Shown in pieces: positions 48,539-59,833 of a DNA stretch of 64,000 nucleotides. Numbering within the stretch: the stretch's first letter is position 1; each line of letters begins with the position of its first letter. This stretch comes from Stenopsyche tienmushanensis (taxonomy: Eukaryota; Arthropoda; Insecta; Trichoptera; Stenopsychidae): the NCBI GenBank assembly GCA_008973525.1, contig WACJ01000184.1, positions 310,001-374,000 of the forward strand, in the 5' to 3' direction. Position numbers and translations under genes: made by a program. The notes below the pieces were generated by a model. That model had not been told where the DNA came from and searched no databases. It saw only the letters and a list, made by a program, of their open reading frames with translations.

Positions 48539-51179
48539 TGTACTCCTAACATATAAGATTTAATCTTTAATAAGTCATGTCCCCATGTATTTGGACTAAA
48601 AACTAATGATAACATTCAAGCTTTCATAACAAATATTTAATCCGAAAATCTCCTTCAAAGTATTTTTCTACGTTTAATGAATTTTTAACGTGACAAATAT
48701 TGATCTAGCTTATATAAGAGTTTTGATTGCTTTTGCTTGCATTACGTGCATGTAGAAACTCCTTAATCTTTATTGCCCAAAAGTAAGTTCTGCTGAAATA
48801 TCATGCAAACCAAATAAACTTAAAGTTATCGGTCCTTTTCGTATATATATATATATTTATTTTTAATTTTAACCGTTTAACGACCTTCGCTTTTATTCCA
48901 AAGGTAATATGTTATATGCCCATAATTGTGGTCCGAGATATCTTTATTGCTGCTTAAGAACCCTAATGCAAATAAACAAGGCAAAATGCTAAGGGAAAAG
49001 CGATAAAATTTAACGATATCCATTTTTCTTCCTATTATACAATGAGCTAATTTCTCGTCGTTTAAGTGATGTTTACATTTATATTTATAGGAAAATTTTG
49101 TACATTTTTCATTTCTTCTATCGGATAGAATCTAAAGGTCCTTTTTCAATATGCGTGGCGAAAAGGTAACTTATGGTAGTATGGGCCTCTTGATAAGATT
49201 AACATTTTATGACTGGTACTTAACCCTTTGTGCTAACGAACTTGGCTTGATGCGATGATTACACGCACGAAAATATATCTGAGCCTATGTAAACTCTGTA
49301 CGGTAAGTTTTAATATCATCATCATCATAGTGCAGCCACACGCAGTCCATTGCAGAACTGCGGTCTCTTCTATATTATATATCCATTCATGGAAAATGAT
49401 AACATCCATTGCGTTTATATTTACCTCCTCATACGCTCGATATTGAAAGTAGCACGATCTAAAAGTGTTCCAAAGAGCCATCCAATTGAGTATTCCATAG
49501 TATTTCAATCGTCAAATGTTCTCAGAAAATATATTGTTTTTGTGCATTCATTAAAAATTGAAGCTTCTCGAAATTATTGGTGATGTATAATGAGGGATGA
49601 TAATGCATAATATCTTTTATTTTTTCAAACGGATCGCCTTTGAAATGTTCGCTGCTCCCATTATGTTTTTACGCGCGCAGCAAAAACATTAGACATGTTT
49701 GCATTAATAAAATATTTGCCTCCAGAGGTAATATCTTTCAAAATTATGAAAAATACAAGAATTCAACCATCGCATAAATTTAAATAAATAAAGCTGTATA
49801 AAGTCTGAGAGTTTTGTATCGCTCTTTATAAAATAGAAGCATGGAAACTCATGAATCCTTTTTATTTGTGCTTCGCAATGTTTTCAATATATTTTTTTAA
49901 ATAGATCTCTCTCCAGATAAATTGAATTTAGTTAATGTTTGGAATAATCCAAAATATATGTATGATAATTGCAATAATACCGTACTTGTCTTAAATTTTT
50001 GTCAACCATCTTGACTTCAAATTTGCAGTCAATTTAGGGTAGAAAATCATATAACGGGGTGTCGAAAAATAAGGACCACTCGTAGTACATTTGTCGTTTG
50101 TATCGTCGGGGGAACACATAGAACATTAGACAACCACATATGAATATAAAATTATGAAAAAACAAAATTGAAAGATGAATTGGTTCAGTTTCGTGGGCAT
50201 TTCATGATAGACTTCGAAGATATGAATGATCTTGCTTGTTATGCAAATGAGAGCGGTGCTACTCAAAACTTCTTGTTTTGATTTTGGGAATCATTTTACA
50301 CGAAGTATTAAATTCTCGCGTAAATTTGTTTATTCACGTCGATAGGCATATCGAATGTCCCAGATGAACAAATAGCGATTATTCGAGCTTTCAATCCTTC
50401 GAATTCATCAACTAGTTGAACAAAAGCCTATTGGAAAGGCATTGAGAGTTTAGGGAACATTTTTGTATTGAATTAATATTTAAGGATATAGATTTATACA
50501 TTATTAAACCGAAATTTTGATCACTAACACAATTTCCCTTTAATTCTACCTCCTTTCTTCCATTGAATTCAAAAGTTCGCCAATCTCATTTCAATAAATA
50601 CTGATAAGAATTAGAAGAATTGGACAAAAAGCTTGAATTCTCTTCTGAGTTCTGAAATATCATAGCTCTTTAACAAGCCAACATATAAAACCGAATTTAG
50701 ATTTTAGTTTCATATGGTTCTAAAAGTTTGTAATAATAATATTAGTGTGAAAGCTCTTCGACAGTTCTGTATGTAAACACACAGAAAGATTCCGCTTATG
50801 CGATGCCGCCTTATAGGAAAATCGTGATAGGAAACCGTGTTTATTAAAGATCAAATGGGTTCAAGGGCCCCAAACTAAAATTGCGCCTCTCAAATTCTCT
50901 GTATTTTTCTATGAAAAATTGATATTTTTGCGGCCCATCTAATCCATGTTAGCCTTTGAGTTTAACTCCTCTACACTAGTGGACGGTATGGACCAAGTTG
51001 ACTACCAGGTCTTGCTAGAAAAGGCCACTGAGTTTATCAGAGCCGTAACGATGGTACGAAGCGCCTATAGCAAGAAGAAAAAACTAGCTAGATTTTGTAA
51101 CTTATAACTTAAAAAAACTAGCTAAAATAGCAGCATAAATTAGTAAGATTCATACATGTATAATTTTTATGGGTATACT
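48539..51179. other. AT-rich stretch, no gene recognised
   Basis: A TTAACCCTTTGTGC stretch at about 49222 could be another piggyBac-family terminus. GGGGTGTCGAAAAATAAGG at about 50056 has the look of a transposon end. Overlapping frames at 49233-49583 on both strands are probably chance. Nothing else. Confidence 0.3.
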
Positions 51180-52060
51180 TCCTCTAGATTCGTTCGCGAC
51201 CTCATTTGGCACGAGTCACCTATGTAAGTTAGCCTCTGATGGATCTTCCGTGATCGTACAGATCAAAGAAGGCCCTTGATATGCATTTATCCTCGAAAAT
51301 ACGACAAAAATCCCTAAAAGAGGACGGAGTGGCCATAAGGTCTGTGTTCAACTGGTCCGTTTTTCGGATCGCTGACATAACGAATGAGCGCATCTCGATT
51401 GGACGCTATACGCGAACATGTCTACAGAGCGATTACGAACTCTCTTTACCAAACGAAGTTGTCCGAAGAAGACTGATCGGATGGATTGTTTATATTTTAC
51501 AATCGATCGAAAATATTGTTGTATTTATTTTATTGCGGGCTTATTCCAGCTGGGTAGGCCCAGTATTTTAGCGATAACGAAGAAAAAGGGAATTAGATTA
51601 CTTAGTATATATTATAAAATCGGACAGAATCTATCAGTGTTGGTTCGTATAAAGTATTATAGAATGGTCGAGTAAAATAAAAAGCATGTGTAACTCTCGA
51701 CCGGTTCGGTGTTCTGCGTTTTGCGCCCGTGGCGGGCGCCTGCTTTGCCACGCCCTTGTCACGGTACTGCTGGAAGTCTCAATTATTGAATTAAAAGGTT
51801 CTTAGCTTTGTGCCTCAAAATAGAAAACAATCTCCTTATCTCAATATTATCTGCAATATCTCGAGCTGCTGTACCATAACCGAGGAGTTGATGATGCTAA
51901 GCCTGACCAGCCTAAATCTAAGTCGCCTCGATAATGCATTCAATTGTACATCGAGATATAACGCATACAAGCTTCATACACGCTGCGACGGTCCTGACAG
52001 ATAAGTGGATTTGTACTTATGATAAGTGGCGAACATACAAATATAGCATCCAACAAATGA
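51180..52060 (-). repeat. piggyBac-like foldback element, second long copy (partial)
   Basis: The core at 51190-51440 matches 4690-4950 (GCGACCTCATTT, GGAGTGGCCA.AAGGT.TGTG, GCGC.TCGCGATTGGACGC-type blocks). The right TIR at about 51967-52050 (AAGCTTCATACACGCTGCGA, GATAAGTGGCGAACATACAA, ATATAGCATCC) is present. The left TIR was not found. Confidence 0.6.
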
Positions 52061-53506
52061 AGCACTGCAGAGCATCTCATGTTTTGAACAATTAATATTT
52101 ACGCCATACAGAAATCATAGGGTGTCGATAACAGCTCAATTGAAGCCATAAGCCCCCAACCATCGATATACGAGAGAAAATTACTTCTGATACGATTAGT
52201 ATGAGGGCGATTGAGTAATCGCGTGCAGCGATAGTTTTTGATTTAATCTCTGATAATTATGTTCGGGGTTCCAAGTGACAGTAAAAATATCGGCTTATTG
52301 ACGACATCCGGGGACCATAATAGAAGATGAACGACTATGTCATCATACTCCATCGGTTTAACACTTAATTGACACGATGTCAACCAAAATATTTCAATTT
52401 GAACCCCTCCAGCCGTCCGCATACATCCCAATTATTCCGAATAAACACTCGGAAAGCGACAAAAAAAATCCCGAACAATTCACAATCAATCCAAATTCCA
52501 TTTCGACGAGTTTCATCGAAAACTTTACATGTAAATTTGATTGAAGAAAAAACTTTCAGACTCACACAGTTTATAAACAACTCTTAAAAGTACTTGTTAT
52601 TCAGAGCCCTAACGATCCGGCGATGTCAAAGGATGCTGAAATGGTCGTGTTCAGAATTCGGAGAGATCCCTAGAAGGTTCGATGATGACCAATGTTTTGA
52701 TACTTTTGATATTCAATTTGCTCGGATGAAAATAATTTAATATCATCTTCTATTCTCTTTGGGTCTGGACCTTCTTATAACTATATTATATATTCCGGAG
52801 GATCGGAATTGACTTGCCTGGCGGTATTTTTTTACGAAACATCCATACTATAATACGTACATACACGAAATTACGTAACAAAATTCAACAAATAATAAAA
52901 TAAACTAAATCATTCTCTTTTTATAAATTTAAGATTTACACTAGTGATAGCGAATTTATGATATGCATATCAAAGATGACACACCAAGATATTTTGACGA
53001 TCCAAGCCCAAAATCAATCAACATGATAATGTATAACATTATCGACAGAAACAACATATCATTGAGCATATTGTATAATTAAATGGTAATAAGCAAAGTG
53101 AAAAAATGTAGTAAAATCTTGAAAAAATGATGATGAAAGAAATACGTTTTCCCAAGCAGATAAACTTCCATAAAAGTCAATCAAATTGATGGAATTTTGA
53201 TTTATATTTATCAGAAATTATGAACCAGACACTTTTAGCACCCTAAAAATCTAGCAATCATTTTACTCATATTTTTTTCTACATATATTTATGAGAACTT
53301 ATTCTCAGCTTTAAATAATATTCAAAGCACTTAACACTTAAAGTCTACAAAATATCAACCTTCAATTGAAGATTTATTCGAACCAAAATATACAAACGTT
53401 GATTGTATATTAAATCTATACATAGAAAGAAATAATCGCACATACTTCAATGAAATGTTAATAATGAAACATTGTAATTAAAAATAATCCTTTGAAACTG
53501 TACAGT
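52061..53506. other. AT-rich intergenic stretch 3' of SEC6
   Basis: No gene recognised. Overlapping frames at 52243-52587 on both strands show no family resemblance. Confidence 0.35.
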
Positions 53507-53508
53507 AT

Positions 53509-53514
53509 TTATTA
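53509..53514 (-). terminator. SEC6 polyadenylation signal candidate
   Basis: AATAAA on the minus strand about 40 nt downstream of the SEC6 stop codon. Confidence 0.55.
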
Positions 53515-53555
53515 AGGTTTGCTATAATAATTGATACAAATATATATTAAATTAT

Positions 53556-56500
53556 TTATAATGTAAAGTGTGACAATAATCTATCGTTAAATGTTATTTG
53601 ATTAAATATACTGTTGGGCTGTGGTTGACGTCTTTCCTTAGTTGAATTAACAATATAAGACACCCTCTCTTTTATTTCTGTCCGGGGAATGTCTGCTCTC
53701 AAACACAATAATCTAATTAGATGATCTTCCGTGATGTCTGGATATTTATCCAGAACACCATGCAAATCAAGTGAAAGCATATCGATGTCCAAGCACTTTA
53801 ATACCTATAAAAAATGACAAATTTAAAAAAGCTATCAAATAAATTCAATGCATATAATAAAGAAAATTTAATCACCTCAGCGAGCATATTAATAACTTCA
53901 AATCCCCATTCCAAATTGCTGACTTCCGGTGCAATCCGTGAAAAGAATGATTTTAATTGGTTTGATTCTCTCAAAATTTTATTACCGGCTCCTTGGATTT
54001 CTTCTGGAGATTTAAACGTTGTTTTTCTTGAGAGCATCGCTGTTATGTATCTCTTAAAAATTAAATTTTGAGCTTCGGTAATGACATACTCCAAATTTTT
54101 TGGCGTTAAATGATTATAGTCTTGGAAATAATCTTCCAAAGTCACGCATATTGTATCGACCGGTATTGAAGATTGGACCCATTTTACGGTAAACAGATCA
54201 TCAAAGTGGGTGTCCAAATCCAAAAATGCTTCCTCGAGCAGAAACCTGGCAGCTTCATTTCTAAGGTTCTAAAATATAATAATAAAATATTTATTATCAC
54301 ATATATAATCAAAATAATGTTATCAATTAACCCTTTCGAACCGGAAAGTAGATATACTATGCTATAATGTAAATCCATTTTTCTGTCAGCTCTGCCGCAG
54401 AGTGTAACAAGCTTGATAATAAACCAGGCTCAATAAATGAACCTTAACACTGTTGATAGCACACAATATTCGTTCATTTCTTCGGGATATTTAGGATTAA
54501 TAGGACAGGGTTACCGTGCAAGGTTAACCTATAGACTTAAAAGGGGTCATACCTCAAATGTGCTTAAAAGAGCTTCAACTTTAACTTCAGCTCCAGCATG
54601 ATGTTCTCCTCTAGGCCAATACCTTCGCTCAGTTTGTCTAGCCAACTCTTGCATTTGACGGCAATTATTCACAATTGTTATAATATGCTGAGTGAAATAC
54701 GGAGCAATACTTCTGTCTTTAAAATGTTTGCTCTAAAAATTAAATAAACGTAAAAATACTATCAATATAGTGATCTACTATAACATAAAATATATTATTA
54801 TATTAAAATTTACCTTATATTGTATTATAGCTTCACGGTACAATTGTCCATAACGCGTTACTTGATCAATACTTAACAATAATGCTTTAAACGTCAATTG
54901 TTTGGATATCGTTGTAGTTACCTATGAAAATTAAACAAATTAATGTTAATCGTTAATGTGTTGTCTTACATTAAGTTCATATTCTTATTATTCAATTATA
55001 TTTTTCTCACCTGCAAGTTTTGATCAATCATTTGGAATATTATTATGGGTGCATGCGTATGGAATGCGGACGTATGAGGCTCTTGTTCAGGTTGACCGCC
55101 AGCGGCCCATTCTGCCTTTTCTGCCTCTAAAGTTTTGTCCATCCATTCTATACAATTTTTCTCCATTCGCTAAAATATTAACGTACTTTATATAAATATG
55201 AATCAGAGAATTATTTAGAACATAAGTATGAATCAACGATACCTGTAAATATTGATCTTGCATCTCATTTAGAGTTTTATCGCTTATTAATGGCTCAAAA
55301 CCAGTAAGATCAATGCTTAATTCAGGATGCTGCATCAGTTCTGGTCCTGGATATGTATTCAAAATCCAAGATAAAAGAGAAACATATTCATTTCCTTCTA
55401 TCCCACCTTGTATAACCTCTTGCAACTAAACAGTCATTTAAATTGTGTGTTAGTCGTTTTATCCTGTGTATGCTCTAAAAAATATTTTATAGATACTTAC
55501 GCTTGTTGATAAACATGAATGATACATTTGAACGTATTTATTAACAATGTCGTAGTGTGGTGGAAAACATGGAACACAAAGTGTCTTTACTACACGTAAA
55601 TCTTCCAATATTAGTTGGCGTGTCAATTCCAAGTATCGCACGAGCCACATTTTATTATCTTCTCTTTCGTCTACTCTCGTCCCTTCTACACGTTGTGACA
55701 CTGAACATTCCAAAACCTCAAATGCTTTTTTTCTCCAATTCTTAGGACGTCCAGGCGGCATAAATCCACTTTGCTTTTGTTGCTATAAATTTATATTTGG
55801 AAATTAACATTTAATTATAATAATGCTAATAAAAATTATTATATGCAGAAAATCAGATGACAATAAATAACAATTTGTACCTGAAGAGCAAGTTGATCAC
55901 GTTTCTCTTCTCTTTCAATCAAACGAAGAGCAGTAACTATTACTGTAGGTTCTTTACGAACTGTATTTAACGTCCTTCCCAAAATCAATCTAATTTGTTT
56001 ATCCAACAAGTTCGATAACGTTTCAACATCTTCAAAATATGCTTTCAGCATTATTTTATCAGGATTCGATTGATTAGGCAATTTATGTAATTCATATAAA
56101 AGATCATCTCGAGAATTCTCCAAATCGGTTAAACACTGTTAAAATTAAATATGAATTATTTATCATTTTGTAATGCAAATGGGTAATAATTTACAAGACA
56201 ATTACTTGATGAGCATGTAGAAGTTTTCCCTCGCTGATCCACTGTTTTGTTTTTTCAACGCTTTCGGGCACGGTAAATATATGTTTGAGACTATCCATAG
56301 CTGTAACGTACTGCGAATGTCGCATATTTTCTTCTCGTACAGCTTGTAGCGATCCACAAAGAGGAGCAACATTACCCAACGAAGACTCCAAAGAATCTAG
56401 TCTAAGAAAGAATATAACATTTAAACAAAACAAATAAATATAAGACAAACTTCAATGGCGATTCTAAAATAGTGATTACTTTGTGCTGATCTCTTTGATA

Positions 56501-56892
56501 TCACCGAGGCATTCGTGCAATTGACTTAATCCAACCTTAACGCCATCCAATTGACTTTGCATTGCTGATTTTAACTTGAGCATCCAGTGACTGTTTCTTG
56601 TGTGAAATTCGGCGCTTATATTGTTCAACCTATAATATGTGTCAATAATACAGCAAGTTATTATATTAAATTGACTTAGTATCAAGTAAAATATTATATT
56701 AAATGCGATATTATATCGATTTTATTAATATTTCATGTAGAGATAGTGGAAAAATCAATAATTGTGCAATTAAATACGTACAAGTGAGATATCGACATAT
56801 ATTACCTTTTCAAGTTGACCTGGACGTTGCATCATATTAACAACCATCTTTAAAGCGGCTTCTTGGGCTTCTTTTTCAATTTGTTCCATCAT
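53556..56892 (-). CDS. Sec6: Exocyst complex component 3 / SEC6 (11 exons; one frameshift in exon 2)
   Basis: SEC6 is a rod-like subunit of the octameric exocyst, which tethers secretory vesicles to the plasma membrane and contacts SNAREs. Exons, 5' to 3': 56806-56892, 56480-56629, 56206-56401, 55881-56135, 55501-55782, 55243-55425, 55011-55169, 54814-54921, 54553-54732, 53876-54268, 53556-53804. All introns are GT-AG and phases match throughout, giving 746 residues, the usual EXOC3 length. Diagnostic stretches: RPGQLEK/VEQYKRR (exons 1-2), SQLDGVKVGLSQLH, FMPPGRPKNW, KMWLVRYLELTR, VPCFPPHYDI, SLLSWILNTY, IFQMIDQNLQ, ICVTLEDYFQDYNHL, LDKYPDITEDHLIRLLCLR. Exon 2 holds one extra base at about 56575: VEQYKRR..LDAQ is in one frame and QSQLDG in the next, so exon 2 is 150 nt where 149 is needed. 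This is an assembly error or a recent lesion. Start: MMEQIEKEAQEAA, first of two adjacent ATGs. Intron 9 contains a piggyBac-like repeat. Confidence 0.93.
54340..54490 (+). repeat. piggyBac-like TIR element fragment in SEC6 intron 9
   Basis: TTAACCCTTTCGAACCGG (from about 54328), TAAATCCATTTTTCTGTCAG, GTTGATAGCACACAATATTC and GTTCATTTCTTCGGG match the left end of the family. It lies wholly inside the 54269-54552 intron. Confidence 0.6.
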
Positions 56893-57440
56893 TTTGAAGT
56901 AGATGGAGTAAATAAACGAGTATATAAAAAATTGCTGGCGTCGCTGTCAATGTGACGTTTATCACACGAAAACACTTTTTGGTTTTAAGCTGCATAAAAA
57001 CGGCCATTAAAGCTGAATCTTGATTTTACAACGACAAAAACTTTTTAAGTTTAAAATTAATATCAATTTGTAAAAAATAATATGAAATAAAAATATATTA
57101 TCTTTTTATTATGTATTTAATAATAATTACAATTATATTTTTATATCATCATAGTTAGGGGGGAAAAAATCAAATAACTTTATTTATATAATAGCTTTTT
57201 ATTGTACTATTTTGTGCTTATGTGTTGTAGTACAGCAAAATATGAATAAGACGATCGCAATACCTAAAATAAATATGCATAAAAAATACATGCAAATATA
57301 ACCGCTCTGCGCATAAATTGGATATTAATTATAAATACCGTTACAAATGTCGAGAGAGACAATAAGAAAAAAATTCCAGCTTTAATCTCAATCGGTTGTT
57401 TAAGTCTTTCCATAAACATTTTCAACATGTTTTTGTATGT
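56544..57440 (-). repeat. Segmental duplication, copy 1 (SEC6 exons 2-1 plus odorant receptor exons 8-7)
   Basis: Nearly collinear with 59155-60061: same SEC6 exon 2 part, intron, exon 1, intergenic DNA (CACGAAAA.ACTTTTTGG, GCTGCATAAAAACGGCCATT, AGACGATCGCAATACCTAAA) and receptor exon 8 with part of exon 7. By eye roughly 90% identical with small indels. It is the working copy for SEC6 and the stranded copy for the receptor. Confidence 0.9.
57209..57437 (-). pseudogene. Stranded odorant receptor C-terminus (exon 8 and partial exon 7)
   Basis: Exon 7 part (57339-57437) reads MLKMFMERLKQPIEIKAGIF then FLLSLSTFVT. After a GT-AG intron, exon 8 (57209-57265) reads VLRSSYSYFAVLQHISTK and a stop. 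Splice sites and frame are still intact, but the first 57 nt of exon 7 and all earlier exons are replaced by unrelated sequence beyond about 57440, so it cannot make a receptor. Confidence 0.85.
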
Positions 57441-57839
57441 CCCAAACTGAAAAACCGAATGGGCCTATAGGGCCTCAAACTTAAATTACACCAAAGGCCT
57501 CTCAAGTGCTAAAGCCCCCACTGGATGTAGGCTATATAAAAAACCACCTAGTTTTGTATACTGATTATAAATCATTAATCTAGTATTTAAAAATTAATCT
57601 TTGTTTGTTCGTATTTAATGCGCTGACATACCGTTCATCCGATTGCGATAAAATTTTGTCAGCTTATTATTTATGCTTTAGGAAATAATATAGACATAAT
57701 AAAAATATTATTTATGTGCGCAATTTGTTATGCGAGTCGTTTAGCGTATGCACTATGTTAACGCATATTGGTTTGGTGGTTGCTAAGGTTCCATCACGTC
57801 GGTTATAATTGCGTGTTTATGTTAAAAAATGTCGTACAT
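57441..57839. other. Spacer between the duplicated copies, left part
   Basis: A GC-richer scrap GAATGGGCCTATAGGGCCTC at 57459-57478 is palindromic around the GGGCC words. 57610-57700 is a fragment of the CGAACGATATG repeat family (GTTCATCCGATTGCGATAAA). No gene. Confidence 0.4.
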
Positions 57840-58083
57840 TAAACAAACCAGTAGATAGATTACCTACAAGGTGACATGTGAAGAACATTAGAACGCAGTT
57901 GTGCAATTGGATTACAAATCGGCAGTAAGCGAACATGTTATGAAGAATGATCATCACATCTATTTTGCTAATACAAAAACCAAAGCAAGTATCAGAATTA
58001 TGAGAGAAGCGGTTGAAATCGAAAAACGAAGAAATAATTTTTATTTTATTTTATTTGGAATATCAACAGCTGTTAACATAAAA
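57840..58083 (+). pseudogene. Penelope-like retroelement endonuclease scrap (GIY-YIG C-terminal part)
   Basis: The frame at 57901-58083 reads KSAVSEHVMKNDHHIYFANT then IMREAVEIEKRRNNF. It resembles the C-terminal end of the Penelope-like element endonuclease, where 'SA.AEH....H.IDF..T......R..REA.EI.....NFN' is typical. No RT part is present. It sits in the spacer between the two copies of the segmental duplication. The family match is from memory and the piece is short. Confidence 0.5.
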
Positions 58084-58189
58084 TAGAAAAATACAATAAA
58101 CAACTTAAAGCTAATTAAAGATATTCGCCAATAGAAACGAAGTACAAAAAGAGAGAAAAAAAAAGGCACTAAATACATCGTTACAAAAA

Positions 58190-58520
58190 TAATAATGATA
58201 ATAATAATAATAACAATTAATAATAATTAATAATAACAATAAAAATAGTAATATCCAATAATAAACAAAAACAATTATAATAATCAATAATGATAATAAT
58301 AATAATAACAATTAATAATAATTAATAATAACAATAAAAATAGTAATATCCAATAATAAACAAAACCAATTATAATAATCACTAATAATAAATAATCATA
58401 ATTAATAATAATAATAATAAATAATCACAATTAATAATAATAATATAATAATAACTAATAATAATAAATAATCACAATTAATAATAATAAAATAATAATA
58501 ATAACTAATAATAAATTTTA
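58190..58520. repeat. AAT-rich microsatellite with 95-bp tandem duplication
   Basis: Long (AAT/ATA)n tract. Within it, a 95-bp unit (AACAATTAATAATAATTAAT through TAATATCCAATAATAAACAA) starting near 58211 is repeated starting near 58306. Confidence 0.85.
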
Positions 58521-58617
58521 AAAAAATTGACTATATATATATTGATAATAGACGCAATTAACAGACGAGACGATGGCACTAGCATAACCAGAGTTTGGCT
58601 ACCAATTTTATTGAAAA

Positions 58618-59040
58618 CTAGCTGGTACCCGGCGCGTTGCTGCCACAGAAGTAGTAATTCTAAAAATATCCTTTGAAATTTGAAAGAGTTATCTTGTATA
58701 ATTAGGAATGATAGAAATAATGAAATTTATTTTATTTTGTTGGTTTTATTATAAATAAGAACAAACATACAAACATTGATTTTTATATATAAGATCTATT
58801 GTACTATACCTATATTATTTGAGAAAGCGCAAACAATGAGTTGACAAAGTTTTATTGTAATCGAATGAACGGTATGGAAGCGCATAAAATATTAACAAAC
58901 ATTTTTTTTTGTATATTAGACTATGTATATCTATGTTACTCGGACAATTTTTAGCAATAAGTAAACAAAGTTTTATCGCAATCTGATGAACGATATGAGA
59001 GCGCATTACATACGAACAAATAGAGATTAATTTTTATATA
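58618..59040 (+). repeat. Unclassified interspersed repeat (CTAGCTGGTACCCGGCGCG family)
   Basis: It starts ACTAGCTGGTACCCGGCGCG then TTGCTGCCACAGAAGTAGTA, continues GAAAGAGTTATCTTGTATAA, TGAGTTGACAAAGTTTTATT, AACGGTATGGAAGCGCATAA, and ends near CGATATGAGAGCGCATTACA. The same sequence lies inverted at 62620-62990. Parts recur at 36690, 57610 and 61430. The class is not recognised. Confidence 0.7.
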
Positions 59041-59154
59041 TTAAAAAGAAGATAATGTTAATATATTTTATTGAATTTATGTATCCATCCATTAATTATT
59101 TGAGACATTAAGTCTTAAATACTGAGATGTTGCGCGTGTAGACCTAAAAGAGAC

Positions 59155-59502
59155 TCCATCCGATTGACTTTGCGTTGCTGAATTTAATTGAGCATCCAGT
59201 GCCTGTCTCTTGAGAAAAATTTGGCGTATATATTGTTCAACCTATAATGTGTCAATAATACAGCAAGTTATTATATTAAACTGACTTAGTATCAAGTAAA
59301 ATATTATATTAAATGCGATATTACATCGATGTTATTAATATTTCATGTAGAGATAGTGGAAAAATCAATAATTGTGCGATTAAATACGTACAGCTGAGAT
59401 AGCGATATATGTTTCCCTATCAATTTGACCTGGACGTGGCTTCATATTAACAACCATCTTTAAAGCGGCTTCTTGGGCTTCTTTTTCAGTTTGTTGCACC
59501 AT
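59155..59502 (-). pseudogene. SEC6 exon 1 and partial exon 2, duplicate
   Basis: Exon 1 (59416-59502) still reads from ATG for 29 codons (MVQQTEKEAQEAALKMVVN ...), but its donor is GA instead of GT. Exon 2 (59155-59241) keeps its acceptor and reads VEQYIRQ..., then QSQ in one continuous frame. It therefore lacks the extra base seen at 56575 in the main gene. Exons 3-11 are absent. Non-functional for SEC6. Confidence 0.85.
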
Positions 59503-59797
59503 TTTGAAGTAGATGGAGTAAACAAACGAGTATATAAAAAATTGCGGGCGTCGCCGTCAATGTGACGCTTATCACACGAAAAGACTTTTTGGCCTTAAGC
59601 TGCATAAAAACGGCCATTAAAACTGCATCGTGATTACACAACGACAGAAAGTTTTTAAGTTTAAAATTAATATAAATTTGTAAAATTATAAACAATAATG
59701 TAAAATAAAAATGTATATATTTTTATATATGTATTTAATGATAATTACAATTATATTTTCTATATCATCTACAGTTAGGGGGAAATCATCAAATAAT

Positions 59798-59803
59798 TTT
59801 ATT
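59798..59803 (-). terminator. Odorant receptor polyadenylation signal candidate
   Basis: AATAAA on the minus strand about 31 nt downstream of the receptor stop codon. Confidence 0.5.
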
Positions 59804-59833
59804 TATACAATAGCTTTTTGTTGTATTATTATT

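Noticed and set aside
49233..49583. Overlapping 63-91 codon frames as a small gene
   Set aside because: Mutually overlapping on both strands, AT-rich, no resemblance to any family.
53556..56892. First thought: a COG complex (COG7) gene
   Set aside because: The PPGRPKNW, KMWLVRYLE, CFPPHYDI and SQLDGVKVGLSQLH stretches and the 746-residue length fit SEC6/EXOC3 and not COG7.
58111..58311. Leu/Ile/Tyr-rich minus-strand frame
   Set aside because: Translation of the AAT microsatellite.
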